Below are positions 22,001 to 34,000 of a stretch of 64,000 nt of DNA, one piece after another (position 1 is the first letter of the stretch; every line of letters starts with the position of its first letter). The notes below the pieces were generated by a model that worked only from the letters and a program-made list of their open reading frames with translations, searched no databases and was not told the origin of the DNA. This DNA is from Ypsolopha sequella (taxonomy: Eukaryota; Arthropoda; Insecta; Lepidoptera; Ypsolophidae), in assembly GCA_934047225.1 (NCBI GenBank), contig OW204004.1, forward strand, positions 7,072,401-7,136,400, in the 5' to 3' direction. Both the position numbers and the translations under genes were made by a program.

Positions 22001-25000
22001 AGGTACTACGGAACCCTAAAAGACAGTCTTGGGGATAGTGTTGGCATACTTCCTTTTTCCGCTCTCAATGACGTTTGCTCCAAGCAAACTTCGTATAAAT
22101 TTTAAAGTGAGATAATAAAGAATTCAGGAATAACTGCAGTCGCCCATATCCGTATGAGTAACTATTTTCATTGAACGTCACTTGCGTTGGAAAAAAGTGG
22201 TCGTTTTAATAAAAATGTATACATTCGAAGCTAAACATACACTCAAATCAGTCACAAGCTTAAAACCCATATCTACTAATTTTAAAATTAAGCCACTGGT
22301 AAATAGATAAAAACCCGGTTGATTCGAAAAAACTTCGAATTTGTCAAGTAAATGAACCACAAACAATTCAGTTCATCCGACATACTTACTGGAAAAGGCT
22401 TCATCTTTTTTACAAGTCAAGTAGAAACAATTTGTTTGGGGAAAGCAATTAACCCCGTGAATAAATCCCATGGAGCGTAGTACAGGTGTTTTTATTCCAG
22501 ATAGTGTTCAAGTTCAATCAAGTGACAAAAAACTGGCCGAGTGCGAGTCGGGCCTCGCTCTGTTAGGGTTCCGTGTAAACCAGATATTCATTTAATTTTA
22601 GGTAATGCTCTAATTCTGTCAGACATAATCCGTCTATCACGGAATAAAAGCATCATACAAACACTGGTACCTACGTAGGTTTTATAACAAAATAAATTCA
22701 CACCCATCGAAAAATGAATTTATTACATTTAATAGACTTAAATAATTTAAACAGAAATTACAAACTTAATCATTGCCTACAAAATTCATGAAACAAAACT
22801 GCAAAATTATGTTGGTTGAGTATTCAGGAAAGTAACTCTAAAACTAAAACTCTAAAAAAAGGCGTTTTTAGTATTTGTTGTTTAAATACAGATGGTACAT
22901 AATCTACAGAAATTTCAAATTCCTAATTGCTTTGGTCTTTGAGATAAACCCTGTAACAAAAATGGTTTAAAATGGCAACTTTGATAAGTTTCTGTATATT
23001 TATACTCTACTGAATGAATTCTAGATAATGACACCCCACATGCTAGAATGGGAAAAAATAATTTTTTCGGGTCTGTTTTCATGTATGAGGCTCCCCTGAA
23101 AAATAATTTAGTTACATTTTAAATTCAAAATTCGGTTTAGGGTCAACATTTTACATAATTTAAAGTTTCTATTTCATTCCGTTTAAGAGCTAGATACCCG
23201 TGACAGACAGACAGACGGTCAGAGGAGTGACAGTTATAGGGCTCCGACTTGCTTTTTGGGTACGGAACCCTAAAAATTACAGTAATAATGCTGTAGATAA
23301 TGTCAGTAAGAAGCGGTAGCTATTTGTTTATTTGTGTACAGCCACTTGCTGTATGGTGAAGAAAAAGACTAGGTAAACCTGTAGTCCCAAAAAAGCATGT
23401 ATTTTTGCCCGAAATACGGCGAAAAGGCTCACCACCTATCAAGTTGGGACATAAAAATCATCTGTGAAAAGATGGTCTTACGAGTGTTGAAAGTGTCACA
23501 GAGATGTAATGTCGTGACGAAATGTTTTATATTCTTCATCGGTGTAACTACAAAACGGTGTTTAACTTTAGACAGTGTTTAAATCTGTTGTTGTCGCCTT
23601 TTCTTTCATATTGTAAAAGAGTGAGAGCAACAGATTTAAACACTGTCTAAAGTTAAACACCGTTTTGTAGTTACACCATATCTGTGTTACTACAAAAGAG
23701 TGTTTAAGCGATGTTTAACTTTTGACAGTGTTTAAATCTGTTGCTGTCACTTTTTTACAATATGAAAGAAAAGGTGACAACAACAGATTTAAACACTGTC
23801 TAAAGTTAAACACCGTTTTGTAGTCACACCATATCTGTGTTACTACAAAAGGGTGTTTAAGCGATGTTTTACTTTTGACAGTGTTTAAATCTGTTGCTGT
23901 CACTTTTTTACAATATGAAAGAAAAGGTGACAACAACAGATTTAAACAGCTAAAGTTAAACACCGTTTTGTAGTAACACCGTATATGTTTTAAAACTACG
24001 TATACTATTACCTTAACTAGAACACAAACCGTTTCGTTGCTGAAAACATTGATGTCTCTTCCACTATAATGAATCTTGGTTGGAAAGCAGCCAAGTAAAT
24101 TATCCCTCATTATTTGGGTAATCATTCCTCGTCTCATATGGTGTGGTGGCATTTATGATGATGACAAGAACATTCCAACATCTTAACTATACACGAAGGC
24201 ACATTGCTGCGACGCCTAAGAAGTCTAATATGTTACGTGGATCTGAAAGCCAAGCAAAATTGTGTCGGAAAAATTGCAAGGATGTAGAATAATTACACGT
24301 TATAACTGTGGCATTTTCGAAAATTCAAAAGAAATTCTTAAATTTATAAGGCAAATTCTCAAAACTACTTTATTTAAGACATTTTGAGGTAAGTATTATT
24401 TTATATATAGGTATATATTTATACAATATATAAGGTGACTTTTTGATCATCGTCCAAATTCATACTGGAGGCTTAGTAAGTGATCAGCATCATGAATTGA
24501 TAAAATAATTTGTAAAATTTGTGTTATGAAATTTCGACTTCCCATAGTAATTTACTCCCAGTTCTGAGTGAATCACTATGGGGAGTCGAAATTTCATTTC
24601 ATGTTTTTTACAAAAATCGTAATTGTTTCATGATGCTGATCACTTACCAAGGCTTAAGTATGAATTTGGACGATGTTGACAAATTCACCTTGTATATGTA
24701 GATACGCCTTAAATATATAACGCCTTACCCATACCATTACGCCATAATGCCTTAAAAAACGTAGTTTTTTTTCTCTCTTATCCTTATGTTACTGTCGCTT
24801 TAAAACTAACTTTTTAAAACTCAAAAGGATAAGAAAATCGTATTTCTGAAAATAATTATAGCACTGCATAGCTTTTAATAAATGACGCTCGAAATAAAAA
24901 TTGTGTATTGATTTTATTTCCAATTTTTTCAACATCCCGGTTATCATCAAAGATGGCATTTGATATGATGTTGGTAACACTTTCTACGCCCCCGTACTAT

Positions 25001-28000
25001 TCTAAAATAGTTTCTCTTATTCCTATTTGGTTTCAGTTTTCTAATATAACCTTTTTTGCTATTAGTGTTTCTGAAAATTGTGTATTTATTTTATTTTTTG
25101 TTTAATTAAAACGGTGTCTAAATACGTATTTTCGAAATATATTTCGGCCCATTTTGAGGCCAGTCGAATTATAGACAGTAAATGACATAAAATATACAGG
25201 GTGTAATCTTTAAGTGTGACTAGGCTATTATTCCGTAACTATTAAAGATATCAAAAAAATTTAAACTGATATCGAAAGTACGTTACCTAATCAGTAAAAT
25301 GACATCAATAACTTTTTGAAAATGCAAAGAGAAGTATTCAAAATTTTGACATTAATCATTCCCATACGTTTAATATTAGATTAGTGCTTTGTGATTTATT
25401 ATGCACTCTTATTATAATATCAAGAGTTTGTCAAGCAATATATTTCGCTGTTAATCAAACAATCTTAGTTAATGAGAACTGTGTATTTCTTAACTTTGTA
25501 CCCGAGGCTACACATATTGTAGCGACCACAGTGCCATCTGTTTCTCGAAGTAATAAGAATATATATACGTATATGTGGCAGGCAAATTGTATAACAAGTC
25601 AGTTATATTGCTATGAGCAATAAGTGCCGCCTCTGAACACCAATGTTTTTTTTCTGTATGTCGTTATTATTTGTGCAAAAAGTGTCATAAAAAATGTGCC
25701 TGAACAGTAGATTTGGCTGAACTGAACCTTGATATCTTCCCCCAGACAGCATACTCTGATGACGCCGCCTCCATGGCTGGAGATCGCCAGGTCTACACTC
25801 CAACTGGGCTCTACAAGGGTTGCAGGGTTGCACTAAAGAAAGTGGATAAACAAAGGTAAGCTTCAGGGCAAGCGAAGCCAGATTTTAATAGCTATAGGGC
25901 AGCTGGAAAAACAGTACGCATCATAAGAAAACGAAACGTCAATTTTGCCTTACAATTTTTATCGCTTTACGCATATTACTGCGTTTCTGGTATGGGGTCC
26001 AAAATGTGCAAAGGTGACCGATTTCCCAGCGGCCCTCTAAATGACGTAACTTTTGTGTCAAAGAAATATTATAATAATGAAATTATGCATTAACTGAGTG
26101 ATTTTAATGTTAATAAATACCTCATTATATTCAAGCATGCACCGTTGAGTTTTTCAGAATTTATATTATTGCTTCTGCCGACGATGAAGGAAAACACTTT
26201 TGTGTGAACTTGCATGTCCTCAAAAGCGTATATTTGTGCCTGAAGTATGATCGTTATCAAGTTGGAACGTAAAAATCGTCTGCGTAAAGAGGGTTTACGA
26301 GTTTTGACTGTTTCTGTCAACAGTCCACACATGGAAACACCTCTGATACGCCGTCGCGTAAACATTGAATGAAGATATAATTATGTTTTAATTTACGGGG
26401 AAAAGGCCGAGAGGCACCTGGTTGAACCACGTGCATAGTAATAGTACATTATAATTGTCCGAGCGGTGGAAATAAGGGTTGTTGGAACTCATTTGTGTTA
26501 TTTATTATTTATGACTGATTGACAAGTTTTCGGTTTTTTCCAACTTAGACAGATGACAAGAATATAATTTGCTAAAAGTCCACAATTTCGAATATTTTAT
26601 TTTTATCAGATTTCTTTTAGTAGTATACATCCATTTTCAACAACTGGCGACCGTGAACCTGCAAAGAAATATGGATGAATTACAAAAACTTAAAAGAGAT
26701 AGAGCAACCTGGAGAAGCTCATTTACGAGGCTTGTGAACAAGATTAGCTTAGCCCTCAAGAACACTGAAACCGAAGAAATCGGAACAAGTATAAAAATCC
26801 TCAGAGATAAGTATGAAAAAATAGAAACAATGGATAATACGATAATCCAAATGATGTTTGACGTAGATCTCCCCCAAGACCAACAAAACACGGAATTAGA
26901 CGAACAAGACGAATACAAACATAAGTTTCTGGATGTCACAGAAAAAGTAAATAGAATAACACAAGATATCGATGGTGACAGCTCCGCTGGAGGAACTATA
27001 ATGTCAAATGAATGTCAGAAATGTCTAGAATCTTTAAAATTATCGAAACGACAATTTAAGCTCCCAAACGTCGATCTTGTAAAGTTTTCAGGAAATGTTA
27101 TGTCTTGGATACCCTTTTGGGGCCAATTTAAACGCATACACAATGACGACACACTGGACAACCATGATAAGTTTCAGTACCTACTCACAGCAATACCTGA
27201 AGGCTCCAAGGCTCGAGAGCTTATAGATAGTTTCCCACCATCAGCCGAGAATTACGAAACGGCTGTAAAACACCTACAAGAACGATTCGGACGTGAAGAC
27301 CTTTTAATAGAGGTCTATGTTAGAGAACTGCTGAATTTAGTTCTATCACAGGTAAAAAACGAATATAAACTGCCAGTGTCTTCACTCTACGACAAACTGA
27401 ATACACAACTTCGTGCTCTAGAAACAATGGGACTTACCAGCGATAAATATGCAGCAATACTGAGTCCTCTCGTTCAATCTGCACTATCTACAGAAATATT
27501 GAAGGCATGGGAACGCACCCGGCAAGGTACCATTAACGATGCCCAAGGTAAGATACTTGATAATCTTTTACAATTCCTCAAACATGAAGTAGAAAGTTGT
27601 CAAAGGATTTCTCTTGCTAGAGAGGGATTTGCCTCGAAAACAATTAATCACGATGAGGAAAACAATACCTCCGTACCAACTGCGTCCTGCTTGTACTCTG
27701 GAAATTCCAGTAACAATAGAGATAAGTGCATATTCTGTGAAAAGGATAACCACACTAGTATCCAGTGCAATAAAGCAGCGAATCTTAGTATAGAAGAGCG
27801 TAAGAAACATATATTTAATGTTAGGGCTTGCATCAGATGTCTCCGACTAGGCCATAATTCATTCAAATGTCGCACCTTTGTCAGGTGCCTAGCTTGCTCA
27901 AAACAACACAATATACTTATGTGTCCAGAGATTGCCAAATCTGCTGTAAACGCATCAGAAAGCAAACAAAGCGAAATAATAGAGAAATCAAGTAATGAAA

Positions 28001-31000
28001 ACAATGACACACAACTATCACTTTCAAATAAATTCAAACCAATGGTAACTTATCTACAGACATTACTTGTAAAAGTCTGCTATTTAGATAAAGAGATCAC
28101 AGTTAGAGCTTTAATTGACAATGGAGCTCAAAGGTCATATATTAAACAAGAATTAGCTCAAAAACTTGATCTCCCAATTGTCAAGGAAGAGATGATGGGC
28201 CATGTTGTTTTCGGTGGAGTAAACACAAAACCTGAAATACACCAATTATATAATGTAATGTTAAAAAGTATGGACAGTTCTTTTATCTTCTCAGTACATG
28301 TTTTAAATGAGAACAAAATATGCGGCGATCTTCCTAGAGTTTATGAAGCAGAACTTCTAGAAGAATTATGGAAACATAATGTAACACTCCACGATGTAGG
28401 AAAGGAGATCCCCGAAATCAGTATATTAATTGGAGCAGACTACTGTGGGAGACTCTTAACTAACAAGATACTCCAACTCAAAAATGGCATGACAGCCGTA
28501 AATACTAAATTGGGCTGGACTATACAAGGTGTGAAAGTAGAAAATTACAAATCCTATCCATCAACAACCTTAACTACTACCTTGCACATTTCACAGTTGT
28601 GGGATTTAGAAACCCTAGGAATAAAAGATCCAACTGAAGTAAAGAGTGAGATGCAAAAAGAGAAGGAAATAATGAAGAAGTTTTCTGATACAATTTCTAT
28701 CAATGAAGAGGGTAGATACGAAGTTGAATTACCATGGAAAGAGGGTCATAAAGAGCTCAACAACAATAAAGAACTGGCAAAGGCAAGATTAAAATCAACA
28801 ACTAAACGTTTATTGCAAACAAAAAATTTAGAAGCTTATGATCAAGTCTTTCAAGACTGGTTAGTAAAGGGAATAATTGAAGAAGTAAAAGAAGATGACG
28901 AAAGTGGGCATTATCTTGCTCATCACGCTGTCATAAAAAATACAAGTACAACTACACGTGTACGACCTGTGTTTGATGCGTCGGCCAATGATAAAAACGG
29001 CAACTCTTTGAACAAATGCCTAGAAAAGGGCACAAACCTTTTGGAACTTATACCAAAACTATTAATCCAGTTTCGGCTGAGAACTGTAGGTATTTCAGCA
29101 GATATTGAAAAGGCATTTCTACAAATATCGTTAAACTCAAGTGACAGAAACTATCTAAAATTTTTATGGTGGAAAGATGGAGAAGTTATTACTCTAAGAC
29201 ATCGCCGTGTAGTCTTCGGCCTTTCGTCAAGTCCGTTTCTTCTTGCTGCGACGATAATCTACCACTTGTCGAATTGTCCTATAACAGTACAAAAAACGGC
29301 CAAACACCTGATGAAGTCATATTATGTAGATAATTGTGTAACAAGTCTCGAGAAGGACGAAGTTATAAATTTTGTCGAAGAGTCAAAACATTTGATGGCT
29401 GAAGGAAAATTCAACCTCAGAGAATGGAATATTTCACAAATGACAGGTTACACACCAGAAAAGGAAATTGTTTCGGTTCTTGGTATAATATGGAACACAA
29501 AGGAAGACAAGATTTATATCAATGTACCCGATAATACGAAGGAAAAACTAACAAAAAGGACATTATTGTCAATTGCCCAAAAGATATTTGATCCTATAGG
29601 ATTCACATGCCCCACTACGCTTATACCCAAACTGTTGCTACAACGAGCGTGGTCCAATGGTGGAGGATGGGACACAGAGCTAGCAGAAGATATCAAGGAT
29701 GATTTGAACCAGTGGCTCAAAAACATACATTTGCTGAACCTTTGCCATTTACCAAGGAGACTTACAAGAGAGACAGTAGAGAAATGTGAAAGGAGTATTC
29801 ATGTCTTCAGTGACGCAAGTCAGAAATCATATGGTGTGTGCATATTTCTACGAACTGAGTATCAAGGTTCAATCACCGTACAGTTAATTTTAGCTAAAGC
29901 TCGAGTTGCCAAACCAAATGTAACAATACCTCGATCTGAATTAATAGCTGGACTAATAGCAACCAGGCTTGGTCAACAAGCAATTGAAGCTCTCGACATT
30001 AAATGCCCAATTTATTACTGGACCGACTCAACGGTGCTATTAACTTGGATAAAAAAGGAAGCTTTATGGGCGGTTTTTGTTCAAAACAGAGTAGAAGAGA
30101 TCAAAGCTAACTCAAATCCTGATGACTGGTATCATGTTCCTGGTACACTCAACCCAGCTGATCTGCCATCTAGAGGGTGCGATGCCAAAACTTTGGTTGA
30201 ATCGACCTGGTGGGAAGGACCCGATTGGCTAAAAGATGATAAGACACACTGGCCGTCATCAAAAATTGAAGCTTTTGATGTTAACGCTGAAAAGGAATTG
30301 AGAAAAACAAACACCGTTTGTTTAAATGCTGTCCAAAATAATACAATAAAGAATAATTGTGAAAAATTGTTCACGGAAGAGAATTTCACACATTTTTCAA
30401 AATATTCAAAAACTCTCAGAACTCTTGCATACATTTTGAGATTCAAGAGACATAATCATGGAAATATAGACACAAATAGAAAGCTGGTTGGAGACAAAGA
30501 ACTCAACTGTTCTGAACTAGAAGAAGCTGAAATAAGACTATTCAAGATAATACAAAGTGAATTTAAATATTACATTAAAAATAGAAAACTTGCATATTTT
30601 GAAGATGAAAATGGTTTATTGAGAGTACATACTAAACTTTTGAATAGTGAAGAAGAAGATAACTTTAAACAACCTATTATTCTACCAGATAAAAGTACAA
30701 TAATATATAGATTGGTGAGAGATACACATGAAATAAATAATCATGCTGGGGTATCAACCTTGGTAGCGATCTTAAGAGAAAGATACTGGATTATCAAAGT
30801 TCGGCGTCTAACTAAAAGTATCGTTTCTCATTGCACCAAATGTAAAAGACACAACGCAAAACCCTGCATGGTACCATTTGCCCCATTACCACTGAATAGA
30901 TTAAATATGTACGCAGCACCCTTTGAAACGTGTGGCATAGATTACGCAGGACCACTTCACCTACGGTCAGGAGAAAAATGTTATATAGCACTATATACTT

Positions 31001-34000
31001 GTGCTATTTATAGAGCAATACATTTAGAACTGGTACAATCTTTATCAACACAATCCTTTCTCATGTCACTAAGACGATTCATAGCTCGCAGAGGCCGACC
31101 AAATACGATTTATTCAGATAATGGTACATGTTTCACTGGAGCCAATAATTTATTGGAAAATATAGACTGGAATGAAATTCAAGCCTATTCTACAATTCAC
31201 CGAATTAATTGGATATTTAACCCCCCGACAGCTGCTTGGTGGGGAGGATGGTGGGAAAGAATGGTCCGCACTGTAAAAGAAATGTTAAGAAGAATATTAG
31301 GCAGATCCATTGTAAATAGTATAGATATGGAGACTATTCTGTGTGATTGTGAAGCAATAATAAATGCTAGACCACTAACATATGTCACAGAAGATACATT
31401 AATGCCTATTACTCCAAATTATTTCCTGCAGGGAATACCTAGGAACGACGTCCCAGATTTAGATGTTCTTGACAGAAAGAACTTGAATGAAAGAGTAAAA
31501 TATGTACAGAAGCTACGTGAGGATTTAAGACAAAGATTTAGAACAGAATATCTGGCGCTTCTTGTCCATCAGGGAAAACAAAGCAAAACCAACTTATGTG
31601 TTGGAGATGTTGTTCTCTTAGAATGCGATAAAAAACGAGTCGACTGGCCGCTTGGCTTGATATTAGAACTGTATCCAGGTACAGATAAGCACACACGAGT
31701 GGCAAAAATTAAGACTGCAAACGGTGAGAGGATTCGTCCCCTACAAAGACTTTACCCGTTAGAGATCACGCATCCTTACATAGAAGTTCTTGAAGTAGAT
31801 ACAGACATAGAAAGACCAATCGATGAAAAAGCGCATGTTGAAACTGAGAGACGTACCCGATGTGGACGTGTTGTAAAAGTTCCACGAAGACTTGACTTAT
31901 AAATATAATAATGAAATTAAAGTGAAGTGACAAGTAGCCAGGGGTCCTAAAACTTTGTATTTATTTTGGATGAATTTCCAGGGGTACTAAACATTTTTTT
32001 TGTTATTGTTCTGAACTTAAAGTGAATTGAATTACTTAATTAGTGACTGTGTTTTTTAGGGAGTGGTAATTTTTTTGTTTTCTTTTGTTGTGGAGCGTGT
32101 TGGAACTCATTTGTGTTATTTATTATTTATGACTGATTGACAAGTTTTCGGTTTTTTCCAACTTAGACAGATGACAAGAATATAATTTGCTAAAAGTCCA
32201 CAATTTCGAATATTTTATTTTTATCAGATTTCTTTTAGTAGTATACATCCATTTTCAACAAGGGTATTGCCTGTCGACGTGAGTTAGCAGGCCGAGGCTT
32301 TAGCCGAGGCACCGTAATCGGATGCTGGCGCTACAGATAAGGAACTAATGCTCTTTACCTTTTCCAAAATTGTTAAAAAAAAGCTTTTATGCTCCTAAGG
32401 AATAAAATGAATTTGCCTGTCACAGAATAGGATAAAATGTAAAAAAAATATTCACACCGAGGCGTCGGCTTAGCTGTATGGTATTTTTACTCTTGGTCTC
32501 TATTTTCAAAAGTTTGTCATAGCGAGTAAAAATGAATGTATGAAAACAATTTACTCCTTAGGGTGTAGGTGGATTTTTATACGTTTATTTTTCTCCTAGG
32601 GCAAAAAAGAGGCCTTTCCCGTCTTTTTGAGAAAAATGCAATTTGTAGAATACTCTCTGAGCCTGTTAACAAATATTTTCCTTCACAGGATCGACCTCAC
32701 CCGTCCTCTCCTCCTTGAACTCAAAAAGATGAAGGACCTAGAACATGACCACCTGGCGCGCTTCTACGGCGCATGCGTAGACCCTCCTCACTGCTGCTTC
32801 CTCACAGAGTACTGTCCGAAGGGCTCCCTCCAGGATATCCTAGAAAATGATACCATAAAGCTGGACTGGATGTTCAAAGTCAGCTTGATGCATGATATTG
32901 TTCGGGTGAGTTTGTTGGCAGATTAACTGATACAGATATACGACTATTAGAGTGCATTAAACGAAGAAAAAATCTATAGAAATCCCTGAAAATTTCGAGG
33001 CTCGAACTAAGGCCAGGAACATAGCTAAAGTTCTGAAATGAAAATCTAGTTTTTTTTATTTTGTTAACAATTGATACACCAACCAAAATCGTTCATGGGT
33101 ATGGTGTGTATTTCACGGCTGTTTATTTAACCCCTTATTTAAAATACCTATAATTAAATAAGAATTATTATTAGTTTAGTAACTTAAATTGAAACGAAAT
33201 AACATACAAAATAAGAAAAATATTAAAACAAAGTCGAATATTATAATATTCGACTTTGTTTTAATATTTTATGCTGCAGGCAGCCCGCGTGAGTTGTAAT
33301 TGTTCTTTGTTGTACTCTATTCATTGTTGTTTGTTGTTGCATTTAGTTGTTGTTGTAACTTTTTCGTTAACGTGACAGGACAAGGTATCGAGTAAAAAAC
33401 ACGTTTGAAATTGAGTTGCAACAAATTATCAGACGAAATTCAAGTAATGGGCAGAAGTCAATTGTATCACGAAATGTCATCGGCCATGATCGGGTGGGAA
33501 AAAAGTCATCGGTCATGATCAGTTTTCAAAATTGTCATCGTCGTAACCGTAATAGCGCGTTGAAATACGTGTGGCAACTTTGATTCCATTGAAATGGACT
33601 AATATTTTGCTATTGTGTACTCTAACAGTTGTCAAAGGTCCAAAATGTACACGGTCGAAATGTGCTGGAACCAACTTTCAACGGAGTCGAATCCCGCTAA
33701 GCCCAATCTCAAACGTTTTCGAGATAGGTCCAAATGAAACAGTCTTGTACTGCCCCCGGGGTTAAGTGAACTCGGCCTCATGAACTCACATACTCGGCCT
33801 TCGGCCTCGTATGTTCGTTCATCGGCCTCGCTTATACTCGGTTCGGCCTTCGGCCTCACAAGCTCGGCCTCCGGCCTCGCCGCTTGGTACTGTTTGGCCT
33901 CCGGACGATTCCTCCGGAATCGTCCTCCGGGGTCGGCCTTCGGCCTCCCTAGAATGACATCAGATATGACTCTGGTGGCCGCGGTGTCGTGCTCGGCCGA

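Larger units (their letters stand above)
26480..32260 (+). mobile_element. Complete BEL/Pao LTR retrotransposon in intron 3
   Basis: The element has 163-bp LTRs at 26480-26642 and 32098-32260 that look identical base for base, both starting TGTTGGAACTC and ending TTTTCAACA. It is flanked by a perfect 5-bp duplication AGGGT (26475-26479 and 32261-32265). A primer-binding site beginning TGGCGACCGTGA lies two bases inside the left LTR. One uninterrupted gag-pol frame fills the interior, and no envelope gene is visible in the 195 bp between its stop and the right LTR. I saw no clean polypurine tract. Identical LTRs and an intact frame imply a recent insertion. It lies in the same orientation as the cyclase gene. 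Confidence 0.97.

Noticed and set aside
26569..26670. Upstream extension of the retroelement frame into the LTR
   Set aside because: The extension uses a TTG start, and runs through the LTR end and primer-binding site. The ATG at 26671 is the credible start.
26637..31388. Minus-strand open frames inside the BEL/Pao element
   Set aside because: They are shadows of the gag-pol frame and show no known protein motifs.
31903..32097. An envelope gene in the BEL/Pao element
   Set aside because: Only 195 bp without an open frame lie between the pol stop and the right LTR.
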